Assembly: GCF_001949145.1 (NCBI RefSeq)
Contig: NW_019091359.1
Span: 226,667 to 290,666 of the forward strand
Length of the DNA stretch: 64,000 nucleotides
Reading direction: 5' to 3'
Origin: Acanthaster planci
Lineage: Eukaryota; Echinodermata; Asteroidea; Valvatida; Acanthasteridae
Positions 1-12,100 of this stretch are shown in pieces (the stretch's first letter is position 1; every line of letters begins with the position of its first letter). Under the pieces are notes generated by a model, which saw only the letters and a program-made list of their open reading frames with translations, was not told the origin of the DNA and ran no database searches. Position numbers and translations under genes: made by a program.

Positions 1-102
1 ATGTGTGGTATGCACTAATACTCACACAGCGATGCGGTAGAAGCAGTCCTCCGTAGCGAAGGGTTAAAAGATGTGTAAAATTGCACCTGAATTGATTTCC
101 AG

Positions 103-171
103 GTTTGGGTGGGAACGGTTGCCGTGGGAACCAATGGAGGATCACTGAATGCCAGCTACAAGAATGCAGAG
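103..171 (+). CDS. BRIP1: BRIP1 exon: start of helicase domain 2
   Basis: Twenty-three codons open with [13 protein letters not shown], matching the WVGT-xG-G stretch of vertebrate FANCJ just before motif IV. The acceptor is TTTCCAG at 102 and the donor GAG|GTAACA at 172. Phase 0 at both ends. It is the first coding piece visible; the preceding exon is outside the window. Confidence 0.93.
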
Positions 172-3100
172 GTAACAAACTGTGCATCACTGTACTGATA
201 ATGTGTTGAGCAGAGGGTTCAACATGAATCTGTGTTGTGGTTTGACGGATGAACACGTAATGATGAATTCTGTCTATCTTCACTGGCTTTATTTACAACT
301 GTCATTTGACATCAAATAAAATAGGACATGAACTGGTTCCATATGAAAGTGAATGTGGTCATTCATGGGTTTCTGGTCCCTTTTTTTTCAGAAAAGTCGA
401 GTTTAAGGGCACCACAAGTATTATTTGTCAGCTTTTGGGTTGAAAACTTCAAAACCATTTTAATGAAAATAAAGACTTCCTCTTAGAAGACATGAGAGAA
501 CAACCAACCAAAGATTTACTAAACCTTCAAAATTTCAAAGTTTCCACTCATGAAGGAAAAGATTCATAACTTGAATGGTACCTGGAATACTTTAAGAATA
601 CTTGTTTAATGCCTCATAGCAATTTTGCCTCTACAAACTTCATAGATGCTATTTCTCCTTAGAAGAAATAACACTTTAGACAAATTGAAAGTTTTGCTCT
701 GGTCTAGAACCAGTTCCAAAGTACTTACTAGAGTCAAATCTCATTTCTTGAGTGATTATACACAAAAGTATTACCAAAAAAAAATTAACATAAGGATGGT
801 GGAATTGTTCACTTGTTGTGCATGAATGTGCTGTGCTTGGAGACGTTTGATTGAGAACTGAAGGTAGAGGTTGGTATTATTGTTATCATTTATTTCCGTA
901 CGATCTTTCAGACGTACAGCTTCCAGGATGAGATTGGTCTGTTGCTCCTTCAAGTTTGTCAAGTGATTCCTTACGGTGTCTTGTGTTTCCTTCCCTCCTA
1001 CGGAATGTTGAACAAGCTGTCGCAGAGATGGAAGGTGTGTATCAAAACTTGTCATCTTTGTCTAACCATGAGAGAGTCCTGCGACCTGGGCTGAGATCCC
1101 ATCGGGGTTGGCGTGCCTTCATGTTTTTGTGGAGCGATGTCACAAGCACATTTGACATGTAAAATTTTCACCTACTGCTGTTGCAAAATGTCAAATTTGC
1201 AATGAGCACTACTGCAGAAATCCCAGTGTTTTCAGGACAGGGGAACAATTGTTGATTTACAGTGTGCAGTGAGAAAAAAATTAACTTCCAAAAACTTCAT
1301 CTGATTAGGCTGAAACTTGACACATTTATTAGGACCAGGGTAGATATGTCGAGATTGGTGCAGAGTTTTCATTAATATCTCTCCGTGTGTGGAGAACTGA
1401 AGGAGCCAGACTTCCTCATACAGTGGCCTGAGGACTTGTTCCATGGCAATATCGAACACCTTGAGTTTACAGGAAGATTGCCTTTGTTACATCACTCCAA
1501 ACTGTTGTCGCCAGTAAGCCGGCATGGGTCCTCCTGTTGCTTGCTGTCTGGGTGCAACAGACAAACAGGTGTTAAGAGTTTCAGCACTGTTCATTTTGTT
1601 CCAATTTAGAACACAGGTCTCTGGGACCAACTTGGACAGGTCAAGGTGGTGATGTCAGAGGCAAGGGGGGCGGACAAGGTCAACTTTGACGAGCACCTGA
1701 GGGAGTTCTATGAGGTCATCAAGGATTGTGAAAAAACCGGTAAACACTTTTTTATTGTTCGATCCCCTACAAGAATTTCATGGTACTGCTTTTACCCTAA
1801 TTCCCAAGGCTGCTTGGAACAATTTTGATTGCTAGTGAATGATTCATTGAGGTTTGAATAGACGACCAAAAAGTTTGCCAACGTCAGCAGGGAAAACTGT
1901 GCTACCTTGAATGCATGTTTTGTGGTGTGGACGTGCTAATGCATATTGTTGCACAGAGATTTTTGTTGCTGTGTAAGTACTCTAAGCAAATCTCTAAAGA
2001 TGTACGTTGTATCAAGCAGAAGTCAGTTTAAAAGTATGGGTTTTGCCCTTGAACTCACATATATTTATAACTCTGTGCTCAGTGTTGTCCGAGAGCCTGC
2101 GGAAAAATTTCCTATTAAGCCCACTCAGATTGGACTTGAACCCACAATCTTCTGCCTATACTTGTTAACCACAAAGCCGGTCCAAGTTAGATGTGGATGC
2201 GTACACTACAGCAACATGCTATGTCCACACAGTGAAGCGTGCCCGAATAAAGCCATACACACGTTGTGTATGGGGCTTTTCCTGTACGGGTTCGTCTTCT
2301 TCGTGGCAGATTTGGCAGAATTTGTCTGATTTTGTCTTTGTTTTTGTCAGATTTTGCCGATTTTGTCATGATTTGTACAGCGCAGGCCATGTAATCAGCT
2401 GGTCTAATTATTATTAGGTCTAACACAGCGAATAAACATTCCGTTACAGTTTTAAAAAGTCCATGTGGGAATGCGTAATAGCTTGACACGAAAGAATGTT
2501 GCGGTATTCCGCGTACCCGCGGAAGAAAATGCCCAATGAGAACACGGCTTTAACCGGAATTGTTAGTGTTTAGTTTCTCCATTTTCAGAACTTTGGACAT
2601 ACCGCACATTTTGTTCAGTGCTTCACAATGCTCATGCTTAGAATATGCGAAACTAACACTTACTACCAAGTGTTGCATTAGTGCTTTTATGTTTATGAAT
2701 GAAATTTAACTGAACATTTCTTTCCATATTGAAAATAACATAATTTTTACACAGACCATGGAAGCCGATGTAAATGTTGGTTGATCAGCCCAAAGTGACT
2801 TTTAGTTGAATCTTAAACTGCAGAGTAAGTTTTAGCAAGGACAAAAGCGGAGGATTTAATAATCTGAATGAAAGACGGTTTCACGTTTAATCCCTGTTCA
2901 CAAATTCTTTGCCTTAGATATTGAGAACCAGTCTGTGACAGGGGCTGTGTTTCTGGCCGTCTGCCGGGGTAAAGTCAGTGAAGGGATGGACTTTGCTGAC
3001 AACAATGCCCGAGCTGTCATGACTGTGAGTACAGACAAATCCAGCAACATCTTACTGGACATATATTCACGGCCCCCTTTAATGGCGGAAAGCGGCGTTG

Positions 3101-6100
3101 GGTTTTGCACACAGTGACTCGGAAGAGTGGCTAGATTCGTCTGTAAAGTGAACGCTGTGTATAAGAGATCATCTCAAATTCTGTTTAAAATTTGTGTTCC
3201 TTATCAAACACTCTTTTCGAAGATGAACATGTTTCTAATTGCAGACTTTTGAAATGGTTCATAGTGGCACCAGACACACTGGTCCCACATGGCCAATCCG
3301 ATGTTGTTTGCAACATTTAGAGCATGGGGCATTGCGCTGTCAGCTAGAATGGAACCATTGGAATTCATTTGCTCTCTAATAGGCAGAAATCCAAGGCCAT
3401 TTCTGTATTAACTTAAAAAAAGCTTGTTGCAAAATGAAAGGGCATCGTGCAAGAAACAAAGCCCTAAGCATCCCAGGCTTTGAAGACACTCCCAGAATGG
3501 TCCGAGACTTGGATGTGATGTGATTTGAAACTTCTGGCAAGAAATGTGCCACGGTACTTTTCCACATTATTGCACATAAACTTGCACCCAGCTAAGAAAA
3601 GTTTCACTTTGACCGCTAGATCGGCATTCCATTCCCAAGCATCAAAGACACACAAGTGGAACTGAAGCGTCAGTATAATGACCAGTATTCGACCTCTCGG
3701 GGCTTGCTGACCGGCAGCGAGTGGTACGAGATTCAGGCCTACAGGGCCATCAACCAGGCACTGGGCCGTTGCATCAGACACAAGTAAGACTGTTCAAGTA
3801 ATGTCTGTCTGTTTGTCCGTCTGCTTGTCTGTGTGCTGGTCAGTGGTATTAGATCGATGAAGTGTTGACCAGAGGAGCAGGCAAAAATAAGATTCTCTCA
3901 GTAGTCAGTTATTCCAGGACCTGGGCTTACAGTGCAGTCGGCTGACTTTGTAACTCAAGTCTGAACTCAGCTATGAGCTAAGTGGGCCGAACCCAGCCTG
4001 TTCAACTCTGGTCTCACTCACAAACTTGTCCACATTTGACCCAGGTCTGAACCTTTTGGCCTCAGAATGTTACCTGGTTTGCTCACACCCAGCACTTGTT
4101 AATCATAACTTGTACTCAAGCTCTGCAGAACTTGTGTGACTCACACTTTGATTGCAGATGTAACTTGAAATTAGATTCAATCCTGTGTTTCAAGCAATAT
4201 TCATAAAAATGTAAAAGATCCTTAAAACTTCATTTGAAAAACCCAAGGCTCTGACCATAAAGTTCCAAATTGGTCTCACTCAACCTCTTATGTTGGAACA
4301 ATAGAGTTTCATTTTCTTGAATGTCACTGACTGATTTCAAATGTTGTTACGGTTTCGTCTCAATGTGAGCAGGAGAAGTGAAAAGAAACCAACTCTTCAT
4401 TCCTCATTGATGTTCTTTTTTTCCCAGGAGAGATTGGGGTGCGTTAATTCTGGTTGATGATCGGTTCGGTAGAAATCCCAAGAAGTACATCACAGGTAGA
4501 AGTCAGGTTTGAATATGATTGGAATGGCATGGGATAGCAATTTGACAGCAGATGATAAAAAAACTGACGAGTGTCAGGCCGGAGGAGCCCCTTTTTTTTC
4601 TGTGGAGAATTTTCCCTTATTTCTTAAATGTCAAAATGTTCAATTTCAAACAAAATACTGGCAAATTAGAAACCAAGCAGGCTCTGTGTTATTAGTATTT
4701 TTTTCATTTTGGGATGTGTGCAACTCCAGCAATTTTCCCAACTTTCCACTTTATGTTTGGAAGAAGTTCTTTACCTGGAGAGGAAGGATCGACTATCACT
4801 TTGAAAAAAGATACACATTGGCCTTCAAAGTTTCAAGTTAAATTAACTTCGGGAACTGGAAACTGGTTTTTTTGCCCTTGCAAGATTAGTTTTGTTGTAA
4901 TGCTTCTAAACACGATGTCAAATTATTCCATCTTGGAAACTTTAATTTTTTTTTCCCAGGCCTGTCCAAGTGGGTAAGAGGCAAGGTTGTGCACCACACC
5001 CATGCCAGAGGTGCCGTGGTGTCCCTCAAGGAGTTTGCGAAAGCCAGACAACTGAGTCCCTGTCCCCAGTTGCCAAGGTAACCACAGAGAAGCTTTGTTA
5101 CAAAATCCTTCTCGACTTTAGATCATTAGCGTCGACTTCTAGTTGATAGTTAGGAATCCTGTGATTAACCTGTACTCGCTTAATGTAGCTTGAAGGCACA
5201 TCTAATTTTCTCTTGTGGGGTGGGAGAGCTACAATTTAATGGAATGCATTGGCACACTATAGAATAACCGTAGTCAGTAGTGCCAGTCTAATATACACCC
5301 TTACTCCATGTAGTTTTGAATGGATTACAGCTGGATTGTGCTTTGCACGATTACTTCACTCTAAAGATCTTTTCTTCTAAAGTAACATGTACTTCAAAGA
5401 CGCATTCTTGTCTTACTGGTTTGCTTACTAATGCTGTCATAGGCACTGACCCCATAAAGTCACTTTAGTCAATGTTGACTCCATGGGCTTCGTGCAGGTT
5501 CCTTCAAAGACTGTGAAGGGTATGGTGCCAGAACCAATATGGTGCGGCAAGTTCGTACCCAAGGAAACGAGATTGCATTTTAGTACACTGCAGTCGCCGG
5601 GTGGCACTATTTGAAAAAATGTTAAAGATCGCCCGTGATACAGCGTCTTTAAATCGATATTTGCAAACTTAGCTCAGTGTTTGTGTGATCAAGATATGTG
5701 TTTGACCATTTTGTGTTCCGGCAAAAGGTTATGGATTTGACATGGATTTGTCCCTTGTTCTTGCAGTTTGTCCCTCTGTGCATCACCGTCTCCCAGCCAG
5801 TCCATTAGTGCCGTGGTCACCCCCATCAGCCAAGAGCCCCCTGCTGTTCCTCTGACCCCAGCCCCACCAACCCCAACCCCTGCTCAGCCCCTCGACCATG
5901 GTGACAACGGGATGAGCAATGTGCTGAAAGTTATGGCGCTCCATGCTCAGCAGAGCCAGAATCTTACTACACCTAATTTGGCAACACCCAATTTAGCCAC
6001 GCCCAATCTGGCCACACCCACCCCTATGAAATTCTTCAGCTCTGCAGCCACACCCAGCACACCGTTTGCCTTCGGTAGTGGGACCCTAGCCACAGAAATG

Positions 6101-9100
6101 CCAAACCCAACCTTAACCTCCATGTCATCTAGTGCCTTTCTCCCGACACAGGGTGTTAACACCAGTCAGAAGTTGGTACCCAGCTCTCAGTACTTAACTG
6201 GTCCCAATAACACAGTGATAACCCTTCAACATTCTCCTGCTGTTACTCCCACACCTCTTCAGGGTCAGTTGGTGGAAGATGTGGATAAATCAGGCAAGAA
6301 GGTGATCGAACATCTGCTAAATCAAATGCCAGTCAGCAACCTCTTGCAGAAAGCCCCCCCTGTTACGATAGTGGTATCTTCTACGGCTAGTGCTGTATTT
6401 ACACCCTCGGTTGCCTCCACTTTGGCAACGAAGGGAGACATTCCAACCAAAAGCAATCAAGCTGAGAGGTTGGGCTCAAGGCGCTTCACGATACCTCTCC
6501 CAGGTGATGACTCGGTGAAGGAAAATATCAGGGACTTTGAGAACTGCAACAAATCAAATCAAGAAAACCTCATAGCACCGAGTTTGCAATCTGAAAATGT
6601 TCCCTTGCAAAATGAGGAGAGATGTTTTTCCCCGGAAAGTGTAGTTCCGCATGGGGTCACCGATGTCAGGACTCCGAGAGGAAGGCTAGACTTTGGAGAA
6701 GGCGTCAGTGATTTGCCTAGTGGTAGAGGGGTAGACAATGAGGAGGTAGATCCTTCTAAGGTTGTCAGCCCTACGGAAGATCAGCCTTGTCACATGGAAC
6801 CATCCTCAGCAGATCCTGTCCATCAAATGGAAGCCTATCGCGAAGAGTACGATGCTACCCCCTTGCTCTTTGATTCGGACGATGATTGTGTGGAAGAAAA
6901 GTCACCCTGCCCAAAGGTCACCAATAGAGGGCCCCAAAATGTGCACTCTGGGTCAGCAAAGGGAGAGCATGAGACAGATTTCAAAGAGAACAGTGATGAC
7001 TTCAGTGCCACTCAACCACTTAAACAAGACATTCAGATGGCGAACCAAAAATCCTTGGATGCAAATTTGCCAACTCCATATTCCAAGGTTATTGCCAATT
7101 GTAGTCACAATTCATCAAAAAAGGAAGATGTAAGTGTTAACACTCGGCAGAGGGACCTCAAGGGGGGTGGAACCAGGTCGCGGGGTCAGATGTCACTGAG
7201 ACGTTCATCAAGGAGGAGAAAGAGGAGCCAAGAGGCTCAGTCACAAGTTGATGAGGCTGGCCCTGGCGGGAGAGATTTCCTGGATGACATAACCCCTGCT
7301 GGGCGGACTCAGGTGAGGAAAGGAAAAATCATCTATTCATTCCATTTCACACAAAAACTGCAGGTTGAACAAACATTGTCTTAGGGCCAAGTGTTACAAG
7401 ATGTGTCCCTGTGCCACTGTTGCTCGTCGGTCATCTTTTGGTATCTTTGGCATGACATGACTAAAGATACCCCCCCCACCCTTCCTCTTGATGAGATGCC
7501 AATCCATTACATGTACGTCCCTAGCTGATGGTAGTATCCACTTATATTTATGGCTGGAGAGAGGCAAGTGTGGGCAAAGTCACATGTAGCTTCATGGAGT
7601 ACACAACATGAAGGCCTGCAGCTTCATTCCAACCCCTTACCCTCTGACCCAACCGATCTCTTTAATCCTGTGATTAAACCCCGACATCATGCCAAATTCC
7701 TCCTGATAGCTACAAGCCATGTTGATGAAAAATCGTAATCATGACGACACGAAGAAAATCATTATTACCTCTGTATGTCGTTGCTTACGCGATTTCAACT
7801 TTGTTGGGATTTCCTCCTTTCCAACCGAATGTAGCTCAAAGTAGCACAGATACCAGTGAACATGAGTAGTCTGGTTTACAGTCAATGCATTGTGATCTGG
7901 ACTGTGGTGTGGGAACTAGACAATAATATCACAATGTGATATACACAAGGATGAATGTAATATGCACGTTTATCACCCGGTCTCATGATTTCTCTGGGAT
8001 ATTGAAAATACAGATTGAAAATACACTATTCAAGAGGCATGACAAAAAGTGTACCTGTATCTTCGATCTGATATACAATCACTTGACTCGTTATAAAACG
8101 CTCATAATTGGGGGATAGGAAAATGGGTGCCTTTCGATAGTCTCTCTTCGTTAGAGGGCTCACTCTCTGTGCACCATTATCTCGTCAGACCCAGGCTGTG
8201 ACTCCTGGCAGGTCACATCCTCAGCCTGGGTCCCACCAACATCTGCTTGGCCGCTCATGTGTAAAAGGGGAGGATAAAAAAACCCCAGCGTTTTGTCTGC
8301 CATCTTTTTTATTTTATTTTTAATTGTTCTTGCCTCCCGTCAAACTGCGCGGTGCCATTTGTTCATGTGCCACAGTGTGTGACATTCTATTGTGCATTTA
8401 GCCTTCTCTAATTTAATGACAACAATTATTATGCACAAAAAACCCTGGCATATTCGTAATTGTCAACAATATGGTTTTCTCTGTCCGTCCACATGTCTTT
8501 TTATTTTCCGCATTCTATCTTATCGGGGGAGGGGATGATAGCCTTTTGGGGGGAGACATGTAATTCAAGATTAAGCAGAAATCCATTTGGTCTTTCAACT
8601 TTTTCAGTTGCACCAATTTGTCATTTCCAAATTGCCTAGATTGATAGTTTGTTGGGATGAGCAGAATAGTTGCAGGACAACTATGCAGGACAAGTTACTG
8701 ACTTGGGAGGTTAAACAGGCCACTTACACAACCTCAATTGGTCCTGCGTCTGTCAGCAGCTGTGGCAGGTTAGGTCTTGATAATCTGTTGGTCGTCCCAA
8801 AAAACCACTGGACTTCAGAGTCCTAGTCAACTGTTTTTCCAAGTATCAAGTTCACTGCCAGATATTCAGATGGTATGTTGTGTTGACAACTGCATTTCAA
8901 ACTCTGGACAGTAGATTTTTACTAAGAAGGAAAAGAAAAACATCGGATAATGAGAATCTTGCGTACAGACTGGGCCATCAAGAGAAAAGTTTGCTGAAAG
9001 TATTCACTGCTGTTTTGTTTTTTTTCTTTGAAATTTGTAATAGGTTTTTGTTTCTTGTACTTCCGTATCCCTTTTTAAAAACCAAATCTGCCACCCAGTC

Positions 9101-12100
9101 TTTGCAAATACACAGCCCGAATTCTTACGCTCATGTCCCAAGAGATAAACAACAACAACCTGATGTTCTGGGAAAGTAAGGAAAAGCAAGCACTGTGTGA
9201 TGGCATTGCTCATGTAAACAATGTTTTCACGACTGTTGCGCGGTCTGTTATTTTCAAGCTCATGCCAGGAGCTCACGCACCTGTAGAGTCTCCACAATAA
9301 TGCTAATGTATCAATAACATTCATGTAGATTCTTATTCCAGCCACGTGACAACTCACTGTTGTGCCGTCCTGTTGTGATCAAGGATACATCATGAATGGA
9401 TCTATCCCCACAATAATGCAGGTTTTGAACTATTGATAATCACGATTCAATCTCGGAGTCAAGCCATAGGACTTGAAACTCGACGTGACACACCTGACTG
9501 ACGGCTACCTTGGATTAAAGGCTGAGTACATGTATGTTCAGTGCATATTTGGTGCAACATGGGTACCTATCAGCCAAGGAAGATGATATATCGTATAGCA
9601 ATGAGGAAGATGTGAGGGTACATTTATATTTAGCCATTTCTTGCAATTGTTGTCCACTGTGTACCAGTATGCCACCAGATTTTTATAGGATTTTTTTTAC
9701 ATTGGGTTTTCTACCCACCGTTGAGATATGTTTATTAATACCGTGCATTCCATGTTGCCTGAGGGTTGTGAAAAAATCCGCCGGCTTACTTGAATGGGAC
9801 TCAAACTCGATCTGCTGCTTATTAGTGGAAGCACCTTATCACTCGAGTTGACCATCAAGCTTGCCAAGGTCAGCTGGCCGGTTGAGTCAGATGAGCAGTG
9901 GGCACCATAGGAAGCATTTTGTAAGCTGTACTTTTCTTGGCGGCAGTACCCTGTTGCTCAGCTGACTTGAATCGGCCAGCCAGCCCCGGTAAGCTCAGTG
10001 GTCAAGTGGTACGACTTCAGCACTAATATTAAAGCAGAAGGTTGTGGGCTTTGAGTCCTAGGCAAGTAATCCTGTGGGTTTTTTCACAAGCCTCCGGGCC
10101 ACACAGTGGTTTACAGTGTTTGTCAGTAAAAATCTGTTACAAGCGAGACATGTCGTCTAAAAAAGTCACCAAAATCTGATATCTTTTGTTGTCCTCTGTA
10201 CATTGCTTTTGGTTTTCAGATTCTTCAGTTTTAAGCATGAGCGGTTGCTGTGAGATTGACCAATCAGCATGGTTGATTGATCTACATTGTAATTTTGAAT
10301 ACAAGTCCCCTATTTACAGTTTTGTTATCACACCTGTTGGTGTTCTTGAAAGAACGTTTAGAAATTATGCATTGTGTCCTTGAACCTTCTTGTACTTTTC
10401 AGAGAATTTTGAGGTTACTGACGATCATGCCTGAAGTTTGATTCTCTATATTTGTCGGTACAGTTCGGGTCATGATACACGTGAGAATTATAAGATAATT
10501 TGCGAAAAGAGGTGGTTGTTTGTTTCCTGCTATTGTTTAGAGTGCAGTTGGTGGTGCTGGACTGGTTTCTCTCTATGCTTCAGCAGGCAGTCTGGCGCCA
10601 GCGCGCTTGAGTAGTTTAATGATTGTTTTTGTGGGCACGCTGCCATGTGTGCACTTGCCACCACCAGACCGTGTTGCCCATTCGTAGGCTTCTCTTCTCC
10701 CCAACTGCTGCCGTGAGTGGATCTAATATAATGTCAGCCCAGTCACGTTGTTGTTTGTTTCAAAAAATGTCCAGAGTTGCATTTTGTTGTGACGATCACG
10801 GCTGAGTGGCCATACCCACCGGCAGATCTGATCTTGCCGGGGGAGAGAGAGAGGGAAATAGGCTAACTACTTCTCTTTCTAGCACTTTGGGTAAAAAAAA
10901 AAGGCTGAAGACCATGCCATTCTATGTGAACTCTTTACATGCGGAGAAAAGCTCTGTCATCCCACTTTTTGATAACATCTCACACAGTGTTATCTGTCTT
11001 GTGTGCCAATGAACATCAACTCTAACTTCAGTCAAGAACAAGCCATGCTTCCATAAGATCTGAATCACACACTGTGCTCCCTATCTCGCTGATCCACAGT
11101 AGTAACAAGATGTTGATCTTTCTGTGTATGCAAGAGGTACAGATACTAGACAATGGTCAGTGAGAATGAACAAGGAAACACACCGGAAAAGGTCTCTTTC
11201 CAGTTAGGGCTGCAAAAGAAGTAAGCATAGTGGATGTGATGAGTTGTTTCTCAACAGTGAAGAAGACAGTCACGTGTCACTTACAGGGGTGGCGCTGTTG
11301 ACCAAATTTAGGAGGCACAGGGTTATGAAAAGTGGGGACACTGGAATGCCATTGTTGAAACCGATCCCGTTTCTGCCTGGTGAGACTGCTCGCATGCAGT
11401 GCTGAGTTTGTGGTGCCGGTCTTCCACGGCAGGCCAGTACGTAATGTCAACAGCTGCACCTACCCTCCTGCTCATTTTCAGTGTATGCGATTCATCTTTG
11501 TCTGGTACAGTGTACATTGTAGCTGTAATACGTCGGTGTAATCCATGAGCACATGATAGACACAATGCTTGGTAATTTTGCCACTTTAGCAAAATCACAG
11601 CTGTCCTGTACTTTGAACCCTGGAATTTCAGTGAACGAGTTGCAGTTAGTCTTTGAAGTTCATATTTTTGGTCATTCTGGCTGCCTAAATAGCACAAAAG
11701 AAATCACATGAACATTTGTGGAGCACTGTATGCGGCACAGCTTTGTTTGAGAAATTGGCAAACAATCATTTTAATGGTGTGTTGTTGAACTTGGCGTACA
11801 ACATCCTCAAAGATTTCTTCCTGCTCACAACAAAATAAATTCCACTTAAAAACCAGACTGAAGGGTGGGTTCTATTCCTCCTCGGTAAGAAAAGGGCCAT
11901 TCTGTGACCAGCAAAGTAAACATATTCCCAGAAAAAAAATTGCACAAAATCATGGAAAAGATGCACACACAAGTAATAAATGGGGTATTTGTACTTGGAA
12001 CAACCAAAGCTGCTGTGCCGAAACTTCAATTTCCCCCCCCCCCACCCCCATTTTTGTGTATGTGTGTGTTGTTGAGGGTACCACTGACAAAAAGAATTCC

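Noticed and set aside
1-102. Possible earlier BRIP1 exon at the window start
   Set aside because: The sequence before the acceptor at 101-102 has stops and no match to the conserved residues that should precede VWVGT; treated as intron.
10328-10335. TCACACCT T-box half-site
   Set aside because: An 8-base match is expected by chance about twice in a window this size on both strands, so it does not support the T-box hypothesis.
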